Below are positions 41,474-50,184 of a stretch of DNA of 64,000 nucleotides, one piece after another. The DNA lies in NCBI RefSeq assembly GCF_902498995.1, contig NZ_CABVLY010000023.1, forward strand, positions 82,261 to 146,260, given 5' to 3'. The notes under the pieces were generated by a model that did not search any database, was not told the DNA's origin, and saw only the letters and a program-made list of their open reading frames with translations. Source of the DNA: Burkholderia anthina (lineage in GTDB: Bacteria > Pseudomonadota > Gammaproteobacteria > Burkholderiales > Burkholderiaceae). The translations under genes and the position numbers were made by a program. Numbering within the stretch: the stretch's first letter is position 1; each line of letters begins with the position of its first letter.

Positions 41474-42490
41474 TCAGCGCGCGGCCTTCTGCACGAACTG
41501 CGGATCGACGCCGACCGAGTAATCGGCGAGCACCGTCTGGATCGTGCCCTGCGATTTCAGGAACGCGGCGGTGGCCGCGAGCGACTTCGCGGCGCCCGAC
41601 TGCGCGCCACCGCCGAGCCACGTCGGCGACGCCTGCTCGGCCGGCGTCGGGAATGCGTAGAGCGCGAGGCTCGCCGGCACGTCCTGCGCGTTCGCGCCAG
41701 ACACCTTCGCGACCGCCGCGACCTGCGGCGAGCCGACCTTCCACGCAGCCGCGTGCGCACGGTAATCGGCGTCGGCCGATGCGAGCACCTTCACGAAGCC
41801 CGCGACGAACGCCGGGTTCTCGCGCGCGAACTTGCGGCTCACGACGAAGCCGTCGAAGGTCGCCTTGCCGCTTTCCTTCGCGACCCGGCCCGACGTCGTC
41901 AGCACCGTGCCCGACTGCTTGACCTTCGCGAGCACCGGATCCCAGATGTAGGTCGCGTCGATGTCGCCGCGCGCCCATGCGGCCGCGACTTCGGGCGGAC
42001 GCAGGTTGACGATCTTCACGTCGTTCGGATTGACGCCCGCGGCCTGCAGCGCGACGAGCGTATGGAAATGCGACGTCGACACGAACGGCACGCCGATCTT
42101 CTTGCCCTTCAGCCCGGCGATGCTGGTCACGCCCGAGCCGTTGCGCGCGACGAGCGCCTCGGCGTCGTTGATGTTGTCGAGCACCCAGAACAGCGAGATG
42201 TCGAGCCCCTGCGACAGGCCTGCCGCGATCGGGCTGGAGCCGGCTTCGCCGAGCTGCACGGAGCCCGACGCGAGCGCGCGGATCACGTCGGCGCCGCTGT
42301 CGAGCTTGCGGAACGTGACCTTGTAGCCGGTCGCCTTTTCGACTTCACCGCTCGCCTGCGCGTAGCGCCACGGCACGACCATGTCCTGGTACGCGATCAC
42401 GACCTCGCGCGATTCGGCGTGCGCCGCGCCGAGCGCGGCAAAGGCGGTCAGCGCGACGACGGCGCGGCGGATGAAGCTGAAACGGGACAT
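41474..42490 (-). CDS. tauA: taurine-like ABC transporter substrate-binding protein
   Basis: A 338-residue periplasmic binding protein with a signal peptide (VVALTAFAALGAAHA). It aligns well with TauA in FDSGAD-like RKLDSGADVIRALASGSVQLGEAGSSPIAAGLSQ, VPFVSTSHFHTLVALQAAGV and IVNLRPPEVAAAWARGDIDATYIWDPVL. It binds taurine or a related sulfonate. No TauD dioxygenase or monooxygenase gene accompanies it here. First gene of the operon. Confidence 0.88.
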   Translation of the reverse strand: MSRFSFIRRAVVALTAFAALGAAHAESREVVIAYQDMVVPWRYAQASGEVEKATGYKVTFRKLDSGADVIRALASGSVQLGEAGSSPIAAGLSQGLDISLFWVLDNINDAEALVARNGSGVTSIAGLKGKKIGVPFVSTSHFHTLVALQAAGVNPNDVKIVNLRPPEVAAAWARGDIDATYIWDPVLAKVKQSGTVLTTSGRVAKESGKATFDGFVVSRKFARENPAFVAGFVKVLASADADYRAHAAAWKVGSPQVAAVAKVSGANAQDVPASLALYAFPTPAEQASPTWLGGGAQSGAAKSLAATAAFLKSQGTIQTVLADYSVGVDPQFVQKAAR

Positions 42491-42677
42491 GCGGCTCTCC
42501 TTCGAATGCGGGCATTGCTGCGGGAGAGCCGACTTTACGAGCTTTGCGCGCGGCGGGAGCGAACTTATCCTGCGAAGCTATCGATGATGTTTCAGCTTTG
42601 CTTTCCATGCTCGATTGGATCGCGCGTCCGGTCGGGTGGCGATTGTCGTGCGGGGACGCGGGCAGCGGCCACGCCAA

Positions 42678-42707
42678 CGAAAAAGCCCGCATCGCTGCGG
42701 GCTTTTT
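42678..42707 (-). terminator. rho-independent terminator after lipA
   Basis: A 13-bp stem: GAAAAAGCCCGCA with TGCGGGCTTTTTC, loop TCGC. On either strand the stem ends in a T tract, but only lipA ends nearby (42747), so it mainly ends the lipB-lipA transcript. Confidence 0.92.
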
Positions 42708-42746
42708 CGACTGCAGGACGTCTGCAGATGGAGGCGAATGCGGTGC

Positions 42747-43739
42747 TCAGACCACCCCAGCCCCATGCGCCTGCAGATCGGCGTGATAGCTCGACCGCAC
42801 CATCGCACCGACGGCCGCGTGCGTGAAGCCCATCTTGTACGCCTCTTCCTCGTACATCTTGAACGTATCCGGATGCACGTATGCACGCACCGGCAGGTGG
42901 TGCTCCGACGGCTGCAGGTACTGGCCGATCGTCAGCATGTCGACGTCGTGCGCGCGCAGGTCGCGCATCACCTGCAGGATTTCCTCTTCCGTTTCGCCGA
43001 GGCCGACCATCAGCCCCGACTTCGTCGCGACGTCCGGATGCAGCGCCTTGAAGTCCTTCAAGAGCTTCAGCGAGTGCGCGTAGTCCGAACCCGGGCGCGC
43101 TTCCTTGTACAGGCGCGGCACCGTTTCGAGATTGTGGTTCATCACGTCGGGCGGCGCCGCGTTCAGGATCGAGATCGCACGGTCGAGACGGCCGCGGAAG
43201 TCCGGCGTCAGGATCTCGATGCGCGTTTCCGGCGACTGCTCGCGCACTTCGCGGATGCACTCGACGAAGTGGGCCGCACCGCCGTCGCGCAGGTCGTCGC
43301 GGTCGACGCTCGTGATCACCACGTACTTGAGCTTCAGCGCCGCGATCGTGCGCGCGAGGTTCTTCGGTTCGTCGGCGTCGAGCGGATCGGGACGGCCGTG
43401 GCCGACGTCGCAGAACGGGCAGCGGCGCGTGCACTTGTCGCCCATGATCATGAACGTCGCGGTGCCCTTGCCGAAGCATTCGCCGATGTTCGGGCAGCTC
43501 GCTTCCTCGCACACGGTGTGCAGGTTGTGCTCGCGCAGGATCGTCTTGATCTCGTTGAAACGCGAACTGCCGGTGGCCGCCTTCACGCGGATCCACTCCG
43601 GCTTCTTCAGCTTCTCGATCGGAATGACCTTGATCGGGATGCGCGCCGTCTTCGCCTGCGCCTTCTGCTTGGCGGTCGGATCGTAGGCCGGGGTCGCGGC
43701 CGAATCGGCCGGTGCGGGAGAAGCGGTAACGTCAGTCAT
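42747..43739 (-). CDS. lipA: lipoyl synthase
   Basis: A 330-residue radical SAM enzyme inserting two sulfurs into octanoyl groups to form lipoyl cofactor. The auxiliary cluster is CEEASCPNIGEC and the radical SAM motif CTRRCPFC; the C-terminal RSSYHADLQ Ser ligand region is present. A 40-residue Ala/Lys-rich N-terminal extension precedes the core. It overlaps lipB by 8 bp (43732-43739), suggesting coupled translation. Confidence 0.97.
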   Translation of the reverse strand: MTDVTASPAPADSAATPAYDPTAKQKAQAKTARIPIKVIPIEKLKKPEWIRVKAATGSSRFNEIKTILREHNLHTVCEEASCPNIGECFGKGTATFMIMGDKCTRRCPFCDVGHGRPDPLDADEPKNLARTIAALKLKYVVITSVDRDDLRDGGAAHFVECIREVREQSPETRIEILTPDFRGRLDRAISILNAAPPDVMNHNLETVPRLYKEARPGSDYAHSLKLLKDFKALHPDVATKSGLMVGLGETEEEILQVMRDLRAHDVDMLTIGQYLQPSEHHLPVRAYVHPDTFKMYEEEAYKMGFTHAAVGAMVRSSYHADLQAHGAGVV

Positions 43740-44487
43740 TCGAATGTTCCAGTGCCTGCGGCTTGTCGGCGGCCGCGGATTCGCCATCGAGGTTGGCAAT
43801 CAGACGACCCACCAGTGTGTGGGCGACGTCGTTCCAGTCGGCGGCAACCTCGAGGCTCGCCATGTCGACGGTTTCCAGTCCGGCATAGCCGCACGGGTTG
43901 ATCGCAAGAAACGGGCGCAGATCCATCTTCACGTTCAGGCTCAGCCCGTGATAGCTGCAACCGTTACGGATCTTCAGGCCGAGGGCCGCGATTTTCGCGC
44001 CTTCGTGCATGCCGGATGCCACGTAGATTCCCGGCGCGCCCGCCTTGCGGACCGAAGCGAGATTATACGCCGCGAGGGTTTCGATCACGGCCTCCTCGAT
44101 CTTCGTCACGAGCGTGCGCACCATCAGCTTGCGCCGGCGCAGGTCCAGCAGCAGGTAGACGACGATCTGGCCGGGGCCGTGGTAGGTGATTTGTCCGCCG
44201 CGGTCGACCTTCACGAGCGGCACGCCGCTGTCGGCCACCAGCAGGTGGGCCGGGTCGCCGGCCTGGCCGAGCGTGTAGACGGGCGGATGCTCGACGACCC
44301 AGATTTCGTCGCCGGTGTCGGCCGTGCGCGTGTCGGTGAACGCGCGCATCGCGTCGAAGCTCGTCTCGTAGGCCTCGCTGCCCCGCCAGCGCACGATGAC
44401 CGGCGATACGGGCTGAACCGGGGATCCGGCGGGCGATTCGGAAACGGCAACAGGCGTGGGCACGATGAAAACCGGCGAGACGGACAT
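43732..44487 (-). CDS. lipB: octanoyl-[acyl carrier protein] transferase
   Basis: A 251-residue enzyme that moves octanoate from ACP to lipoyl domains. Catalytic Lys is in GAKIAALGLKIRNG and Cys in GCSYHGLSLNV; the HPPVYTLGQAG and RGGQITYHGPGQIVVYLL regions are typical. An N-terminal stretch of about 30 residues is Pro/Val-rich and not conserved. ATG 44487 is used; it precedes lipA. Confidence 0.95.
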   Translation of the reverse strand: MSVSPVFIVPTPVAVSESPAGSPVQPVSPVIVRWRGSEAYETSFDAMRAFTDTRTADTGDEIWVVEHPPVYTLGQAGDPAHLLVADSGVPLVKVDRGGQITYHGPGQIVVYLLLDLRRRKLMVRTLVTKIEEAVIETLAAYNLASVRKAGAPGIYVASGMHEGAKIAALGLKIRNGCSYHGLSLNVKMDLRPFLAINPCGYAGLETVDMASLEVAADWNDVAHTLVGRLIANLDGESAAADKPQALEHSND

Positions 44488-44570
44488 GGGCGGTAGTTTA
44501 CCGAAAACCCATGGGTCTCGCCGGCCCTGGAAGGGGACGGATCGCGCGGATCCGTCGGACGAAAGGTCTG

Positions 44571-44897
44571 TCAGACGGTGCGCCAGCCATCGTGAAGCAG
44601 CGCGCTCACGCGATTGCGCAGCCGTGCGAGCCCGCTGAGCGCGACTTCCGCGGGCGGCCGCGACACCGAGAACGCGACGTGCGCGCCGTGCCCGCTTTCC
44701 GCGCTGAGCCACAGCCGCTCGCCGCGGCGCAGCTTGAGCGTGTCGCCGTCGACCAGGAAGTAGTCTTCGACGTCGTTGCTGCGCGTCGCCCAGACGGGCC
44801 CGCATTGAACCGTCAGGCGCGTGCTGCGTTGCACCCGCATCGGCACGGTTTCGCCAGTAGGAATTTCGAACGTGATGCTTGAGGAAATTTCTTGCAT
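44571..44897 (-). CDS. DUF2917 family protein
   Basis: A 108-residue protein of the DUF2917 family. The region SFEIPTGETVPMRVQRSTRLTVQCGPVWATRSNDVEDYFLVDGD is a cupin-like small beta domain; no metal ligands or membrane helix are clear. Function unknown. ATG 44897 has GGAG upstream; it is divergent from the LysR gene, whose product may control it, and convergent in order with lipB. Confidence 0.7.
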   Translation of the reverse strand: MQEISSSITFEIPTGETVPMRVQRSTRLTVQCGPVWATRSNDVEDYFLVDGDTLKLRRGERLWLSAESGHGAHVAFSVSRPPAEVALSGLARLRNRVSALLHDGWRTV

Positions 44898-44999
44898 GAT
44901 CGACTCCGCCAATAAGTGCTTCGATGGCTACAATCGTAGTCACTTAAAGGCGCCCGACCAAACGACCAATTTTCACGTCGATGTGAGGAAAATTAGCAA

Positions 45000-45986
45000 A
45001 TGGACCTCCGCCAGCTCCCTGCGCTGAATGCGATTCGCGCGTTCGAAGCCGCTGCCCGTCACGAGAATTTCTCCCGCGCCGCCGACGAGCTGTTCGTCAC
45101 GCACGGCGCGGTCAGCCACCAGGTGCGCGCGCTCGAGGAGGAGCTGGGCGTGCAGCTGTTCACGCGCAACGGCAAGCGGCTGTGCCTGACCGGCGCCGGC
45201 ATGCGCTACGCGCAGCAGGTACGCACCGCGCTGATGATGCTGTCAGACGCGACGCGCGAAGTGCGCGCGAGCGATCGCGACCGGCGGCTGGTGGTGTCGA
45301 TGCTGTCGTCGTTCGCCGCCCGCTTCGTCACGCCGCGCATCGGCACGTTCATCGAGCGGCATCCGGAAATCGACGTCGAACTGCAGTCGACCAACACGCT
45401 GACCGATTTCGCGCGCGACGACGTCGACCTCGCAATCCGCTTCGGCTTCGGCAACTATCCGGGGCTGCACGTCGAGCCGCTGTTCGAAGAGGTGTTCTTT
45501 CCGGCCTGCGCGCCGACGCTGAACGGCGGCAAGCTGCCGCAAACGCCGGCCGATCTCGTGCACTACAACCTGCTGCGCTCGGACGACGAGCTGTGGCGGC
45601 CGTGGTTCGACGCGGCAGGGCTCGACACGCTGACCGAGCCGAAACGCGGGATTCTGTACCAGGATTCGTCGAACCTGCTGCTGGCCGCGATCGACGGCCA
45701 GGGCATCGCGCTGATACGCCGCTCGCTCGCGGTGCACGACCTGCTCGACGGACGCCTCGTGCGCCTGTTCGACATCGACGGGCCGAGCCCGTGGCACTAT
45801 TTTTTCGTGTGTCCGCCGCCGCTTCTGAACACGCCGCGCGTGCAGGCGTTCAGGACGTGGATTCTCGAGGAAGTCGCCAAGTTCAAGCTGCTGTGCGACG
45901 AGCTGGACGCGCGGCGCGCGGCGGGGAAGACCCCCGCCGAGTGCGCGCAGGAAGGCGGTTGGAAAGGGCTTAGAGCACGACTTTGA
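45000..45986 (+). CDS. LysR family regulator, GcvA-like
   Basis: A 328-residue LysR-type regulator in the GcvA/AmpR-like group. The N-terminus (LPALNAIRAFEAAARHENFSRAADELFVTHGAVSHQVRALEEELG) is the helix-turn-helix, and the effector domain begins at VSMLSSFAARFVTPRIG. ATG 45000 is preceded by GAGGAAAATTAGCAA. It is divergent from DUF2917, the most likely target, and its 3' end overlaps DUF493 by 17 bp. The effector is unknown. Confidence 0.9.
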   Translation: MDLRQLPALNAIRAFEAAARHENFSRAADELFVTHGAVSHQVRALEEELGVQLFTRNGKRLCLTGAGMRYAQQVRTALMMLSDATREVRASDRDRRLVVSMLSSFAARFVTPRIGTFIERHPEIDVELQSTNTLTDFARDDVDLAIRFGFGNYPGLHVEPLFEEVFFPACAPTLNGGKLPQTPADLVHYNLLRSDDELWRPWFDAAGLDTLTEPKRGILYQDSSNLLLAAIDGQGIALIRRSLAVHDLLDGRLVRLFDIDGPSPWHYFFVCPPPLLNTPRVQAFRTWILEEVAKFKLLCDELDARRAAGKTPAECAQEGGWKGLRARL

Positions 45987-46278
45987 CCATCGGATGGCCG
46001 GTCAGTGCGCGGTAGATGTTGTCGAGCTGCTCCTGGCTCGTCGCGCGCACGGTGATCGTGAGGCCGGTGTAGTTACCGCCGCTCGATGCGCGCTCTTCGA
46101 TCTTCTCGACGTCGATCTCGTTGTCGTGAACGGCCACGACCTTGAAGATCGTGTCCTTGAATTCCGGGTGCGCCTTGCCCATGATCTTGATCGGGAAATC
46201 GCACGGAAACTCCAGCAGCGACTCCTTCCGGGTATCGATCGCGCCGGTGACCTCGATGGTTTTGGTCGGTTCGCTCAT
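45970..46278 (-). CDS. ybeD: DUF493 family protein (YbeD-like)
   Basis: A 102-residue ACT-like small domain matching YbeD: LLEFPCDFPIKIMGKAHPEFKDTIFKVV and SSGGNYTGLTITVRATSQEQLDNIYRALTGHPMVKVVL. In E. coli it lies beside lipB; its biochemical role is unclear. It starts at ATG 46278, which overlaps the TGA of the aminotransferase gene in a TGATG. A GTG three bases upstream is less likely. Confidence 0.9.
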   Translation of the reverse strand: MSEPTKTIEVTGAIDTRKESLLEFPCDFPIKIMGKAHPEFKDTIFKVVAVHDNEIDVEKIEERASSGGNYTGLTITVRATSQEQLDNIYRALTGHPMVKVVL

Positions 46279-47204
46279 CACTTTCTCCGGGTTAGGTCAA
46301 ACTGTTCAAACTCGCGCGCTTTCGCGCGCTGGTACGCGTCGTACAACGCCGCGAATACGGGGCCCGACTTGCCGCCCTTCACGGGCAGATCGTCGAGCGA
46401 CGTGACGGGCAGGATTTCCTTCGTGGCCGACGTGATCATGATTTCGTCGGCCGAGCGCAGCTCGACCTCGCTGATCTCGCGCGCGACGAACGAAATCCCG
46501 CACTCGTCGGCCAACTGCTCGACCAGCGCGTAGCGGATCCCTTCGAGGATCTTGTTGCTGCGCGGCGGCGCCATCAGTTCGCCGTTCTTCACGATCCACA
46601 CGTTCGACGACGAACCTTCGGTCAGGTTGCCGTCGCGCAGCTGAATCGTCTCGAACGCATCGTGTTCGGCCGCATGCTGCGCCATCAGCACGTTGCCGAG
46701 CAGCGAAACCGACTTGATGTCGCAATGCAGCCAGCGACGATCCTCGGCCGTCACGCAACGCACGCCCTGCGCGCGCTCTTCGTCCGGCGGCAGGCGCAAC
46801 GGGCTCGTCATCGCGAACACCGTCGGCACCGCATTCGGCGGGAACGCGTGGCCGCGCTTCGCGACACCGCGCGTCACCTGCAGGTAGACGAGCGCGTTGC
46901 CGTCGACGAGGCCTTCCGCGTTCGCGGCGAGCACGCGCTCGATCAGCGCGCGCCAGCCGGCCGCGTCGTGCGGGTTGTCGATGCCGATCTTCTTCAGGCT
47001 GCGCGCGAGCCGGTCCAGATGCTGTTCGATCCGGAACGGCACGTGCGCGCCGTCATGCGCATAAACGGGCACGACTTCATACACGCCATCGCCGAAGATG
47101 AACCCGCGGTCGAGCACCGGAACACGGGCCTGCGACAGCGGCACCAGCTCCTCCTGCGACGACACGCTGAGGTAGACGATCGGTTCGAATTCGGCTTGGC
47201 TCAT
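46278..47204 (-). CDS. dat: D-amino acid aminotransferase
   Basis: A 308-residue fold-type IV PLP enzyme. PLP-binding Lys164 is in HCDIKSVSLLGNVLMAQ, with LQVTRGVAKR and LTEGSSSNVWIVKNG typical of D-alanine aminotransferase. It could supply D-glutamate or D-alanine for the wall, fitting the carboxypeptidase gene upstream. The branched-chain aminotransferase subfamily is close but the N-terminus fits the D-enzyme better. Confidence 0.85.
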   Translation of the reverse strand: MSQAEFEPIVYLSVSSQEELVPLSQARVPVLDRGFIFGDGVYEVVPVYAHDGAHVPFRIEQHLDRLARSLKKIGIDNPHDAAGWRALIERVLAANAEGLVDGNALVYLQVTRGVAKRGHAFPPNAVPTVFAMTSPLRLPPDEERAQGVRCVTAEDRRWLHCDIKSVSLLGNVLMAQHAAEHDAFETIQLRDGNLTEGSSSNVWIVKNGELMAPPRSNKILEGIRYALVEQLADECGISFVAREISEVELRSADEIMITSATKEILPVTSLDDLPVKGGKSGPVFAALYDAYQRAKAREFEQFDLTRRK

Positions 47205-47252
47205 GGCTATACCAGATGGGGATGAAGTCGTAAAAACAAAGGCCCGTCGCGC

Positions 47253-48563
47253 TTACTTCTTCTTGCTGAACATCAGCAGGATCGAGTCCCAGATACGTCC
47301 GAAGATACCCGCTTCCGGCACGGCCTGCAGCGCGACGACCGGGAACTCCGACAGCGTCTTGCCGTCGGCGACGATCTTCACGGTGCCGACCTGCTGGCCT
47401 TCCGCGAGCGGCGCGATCAGCGGCGCGTTCACGTCGACTTCCGTCTTGACCTTGTCGCCGAGGCCGCGCGGCACGGTCGCCCACTGGTCGCTCTTCACGC
47501 CGACCTGCACGGTGTTTTCCTTGCCCTTGTAGATGCGCGGCGTCGACATCGCCTGGCCGCCCTTGAACAGGCGCACCGCATCGAACGCGCTATAGCCGTA
47601 GTTCAGCATCTTCATGCTGTCCTGCGTACGCTCGCCTTCCTTCTGCTCGCCCATCATCACCGACACCAGGCGGCGCTGGCCGTCGACGCCCGGGATCGCG
47701 CGCTTGGCCGATGCGATCAGGCAGTAGCCGGCCGCTTGCGTATGGCCCGTCTTCAGGCCGTCGACCGTCGGATCCAGCCACAGCAGCCGGTTGCGGTTGC
47801 CCTGGCGGATGTTGTTGTACTTGAATTCCTTCTCCGAGAAGATGCTGTAGTACTGCGGAAAATCGCGGATCAGGTGCGCGGACAGCTTCGCGAGGTCGCC
47901 GGCCGTCGTGTAGTGGTTCGGGTCGGGCATGCCGTTCACGTCGGCGAAGTGCGTGCCCTTCATGCCGAGGCGCGCGGCCTCGTCGTTCATCATCGTGACG
48001 AACTGCCCTTCGCTGCCGCCGACCAGTTCGGCCAGCGCGATCGCCGCGTCGTTACCCGACTGGATGATCATCCCGTACACGAGGTCGTGCACCGACACCG
48101 GCTTGTTCGCCTCGATGAACATGCGCGACTCGTCGTGGCCGACACGGCGCACCGCATCGCTCGGCGTGACGATCTGCTCCATCGAGATCTTCTTCTTGTC
48201 GAGCGCCTCGAACACCAGGTAGGCCGTCATCAGCTTCGTCAGCGACGCGGGCTCGACGCGTTCGTCGGCGTTGCCCGACGCGAGCACCGTGTTGCTCGTC
48301 GCATCGACGAGCACCCACGAACGCGCGTTCACGCCCGGCGGCGGCACCGCGCCCGGCATGAAGGTCGCGGGCGCGCCGGTGAACTGCTCGGCGGCGGGCG
48401 CCGCATGCGCGGCCCGGGCCTTGGCGGCCGGCTTCGCCTCGGCGACGACGATCGTCGACGCGAGCGCGACAGGCAGCATCACGCCCAGCGCGACGTTGCG
48501 CGCGGCGGTGCCAAAGGCGATGGAAGAAGCGAGGGACTTGAGGCCTTGGGGTGACAGACGCAT
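47253..48563 (-). CDS. dacC: D-alanyl-D-alanine carboxypeptidase (PBP5/6 type)
   Basis: A 436-residue penicillin-binding protein that removes the last D-Ala of peptidoglycan pentapeptides. Catalytic motifs are SLTK (107-110), SGN (169-171) and KTG (271-273); the C-terminal amphipathic segment ends in ILLMFSKKK. A signal peptide with an extended Ala/Lys N-terminal region precedes the catalytic domain. ATG 48563 is the start. dat lies downstream. dacA would be an equally good symbol. Confidence 0.9.
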   Translation of the reverse strand: MRLSPQGLKSLASSIAFGTAARNVALGVMLPVALASTIVVAEAKPAAKARAAHAAPAAEQFTGAPATFMPGAVPPPGVNARSWVLVDATSNTVLASGNADERVEPASLTKLMTAYLVFEALDKKKISMEQIVTPSDAVRRVGHDESRMFIEANKPVSVHDLVYGMIIQSGNDAAIALAELVGGSEGQFVTMMNDEAARLGMKGTHFADVNGMPDPNHYTTAGDLAKLSAHLIRDFPQYYSIFSEKEFKYNNIRQGNRNRLLWLDPTVDGLKTGHTQAAGYCLIASAKRAIPGVDGQRRLVSVMMGEQKEGERTQDSMKMLNYGYSAFDAVRLFKGGQAMSTPRIYKGKENTVQVGVKSDQWATVPRGLGDKVKTEVDVNAPLIAPLAEGQQVGTVKIVADGKTLSEFPVVALQAVPEAGIFGRIWDSILLMFSKKK

Positions 48564-49061
48564 GATCGATTCAGGCTGATGGCAGAAAGTGCGGCGCGAA
48601 ACGCGCAGGGTTGAACGGCAAGGCGGCGGGCGTTTCGGCCATTCGCCCGACTTCGTCGGGCGACGTGAAACGCGCCGGTTGGACTCGTGCGGACGCGTTC
48701 GGTTCGCGGCCGTCGCGAGCGGGCGGACAGGCGGCGAAACGAGCGCCGCATGGGCCCAGCCGGGCCGCGGGCGACGCGAAATGCGGCCATTATACGTGGC
48801 CGCGAACAGCACTTTCGCGAACCGTGCGCCGGGCGGGCGCGCATCGGCTTCCAGAGGATAGCGCGGCTTCACGGCCGGCGATGGCGATCGAAGCCGTGCG
48901 AAAGGCGTGCGCAGGCAGTGTGCAAGTCGGGTTGCGCCGCGTGGCGGACAGCCGGTGCGACCGTGCCGAAACCCGGTACGACCGGCTGCCGTGCGGCGTG
49001 TAGCCGTCGGGCAACGCGCCACGCGACGGGCGGCGGCATCGGCGCCGCCCGGTTCAGCGGA
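48564..49061. promoter_or_regulatory. 498-bp upstream region of dacC without a clear gene
   Basis: No credible coding sequence. A -10 TATAAT on the minus strand is at 48789-48794, giving a leader of about 220 nt with a hairpin at 48644-48662 (8-bp arms CGCCCGAC/GTCGGGCG). The rest up to the alpha/beta hydrolase stop is GC-rich. Confidence 0.6.
48789..48794 (-). promoter_or_regulatory. -10 element upstream of dacC
   Basis: TATAAT on the minus strand inside CGTATAATGG. No -35 match is apparent at the usual distance. Start site would be near 48782. Confidence 0.45.
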
Positions 49062-49706
49062 TCAACGCCACGCGTCGACGATGATGCGCTTCAGCACGTG
49101 CAGCTTGCGATGGAAGAAATGCTCGGCGCCGGGGATCACGACGACCGGCAGCTCCTGCGGCCGCGCCCAGTCGTACACCGACGCGATCGGCACCGTGTCG
49201 TCGGTTTCGCCGTGGATCACGAGCGTGTTCTCCGGCACGTCGGCGACTTGCCAGCGGCTCGCGGCCGTGCCGACGAACACCATCCGCTCGATCGCCTCGC
49301 CCGCGTCGCGCAACCGCTTCGCGACGTGCGACAGCACGAAGGTGCCGAACGAGAAGCCCGCGAGCACGAGCGGCAGGTCCGCATAGGCCGGCTGCGCGCG
49401 CATGTGCGCGAGCACCGCGAGCAGGTCGTCCGCTTCGCCGATGCCGTTGTCGTGCACGCCTTCGGTCGCGCCGACGCCGCGGAAGTTCGACCGGTACACC
49501 ACGTAGTCGAGCTGGACGAGCGTGCGCGCAAGCGTTTGTGCGACCTTATTGTCCATCGTGCCGCCGAACAGCGGATGCGGATGCGCGACGAGCGCGATGC
49601 CGCGCGGCGCGGCGCGGCCTTCGCGCACGGCATCCGGCACGTCGACCGCGATTTCGATCTGCCCGACCGGGCCGGCGATCAGCGACTTCTGCGTATGAAC
49701 GTTCAT
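49062..49706 (-). CDS. alpha/beta hydrolase, dienelactone-hydrolase-like
   Basis: A 214-residue alpha/beta hydrolase. The nucleophile is Ser119 in AGFSFGTFV, with the acid residue in HGETDDTVP and His in PGAEHFFH; HPHPLFGGTMDNKVAQTLAR is typical of a family often annotated as esterase-like. No lid or signal peptide is seen. It lies 13 bp after the ferredoxin gene and starts near 49706. Substrate unknown. Confidence 0.85.
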   Translation of the reverse strand: MNVHTQKSLIAGPVGQIEIAVDVPDAVREGRAAPRGIALVAHPHPLFGGTMDNKVAQTLARTLVQLDYVVYRSNFRGVGATEGVHDNGIGEADDLLAVLAHMRAQPAYADLPLVLAGFSFGTFVLSHVAKRLRDAGEAIERMVFVGTAASRWQVADVPENTLVIHGETDDTVPIASVYDWARPQELPVVVIPGAEHFFHRKLHVLKRIIVDAWR

Positions 49707-49719
49707 TCGGCCGGCCCGC

Positions 49720-50037
49720 TCAGATCTTCAGGCGGTCGACGACCTTGCCGTCGCGCAGGTGCGATTCGACGATCTCGTCGATGTCGGCCTGGTCGACGTA
49801 CGTGTACCACGTGCCTTCCGGATACACGACCATCACGGGCCCTTCCTCGCAGCGGTCGAGGCAGCCGGCCTTGTTGATGCGGACCTTGCCGGGGCCCGCG
49901 AGGCCGAGTTCCTTCACGCGCTTTTTCGCGTATTCCTGCATGGTCTGCGCATCGCATTGCGCGCAGCTCGGACGCTCGGCGCCCGGATCGCGCTGGTTCA
50001 GGCAGAAGAAAACGTGGTGCTGGTAGTAGGAATCCAT
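49720..50037 (-). CDS. thioredoxin-like 2Fe-2S ferredoxin
   Basis: A 105-residue ferredoxin of the shethna/thioredoxin-like fold. The cluster cysteines are Cys12, Cys25, Cys59 and Cys63, in the spacing of the family, with an extra Cys28. No domain other than the ferredoxin is seen. Probably an electron carrier; its partner is unknown. It starts at ATG 50037 and is followed by the hydrolase gene. Confidence 0.88.
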   Translation of the reverse strand: MDSYYQHHVFFCLNQRDPGAERPSCAQCDAQTMQEYAKKRVKELGLAGPGKVRINKAGCLDRCEEGPVMVVYPEGTWYTYVDQADIDEIVESHLRDGKVVDRLKI

Positions 50038-50184
50038 GATGGTGACGTGCGGCCCGGCGCGGTGCCGGGCGAAAAGAGGGGCGATTGCCGCGGTGCCGTG
50101 CAATCGAGGATGCGGACGATTATAACGAGCAGCGCGCGCCGCTGCCCGCGACCGAGCCGCGGCCGCCCCGCCGGAATCGCCGCG

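Noticed and set aside
48589..48861. 90-codon plus-strand frame in the dacC upstream gap
   Set aside because: Arg/Gly-rich translation, no ribosome site, and the gap holds a minus-strand promoter.
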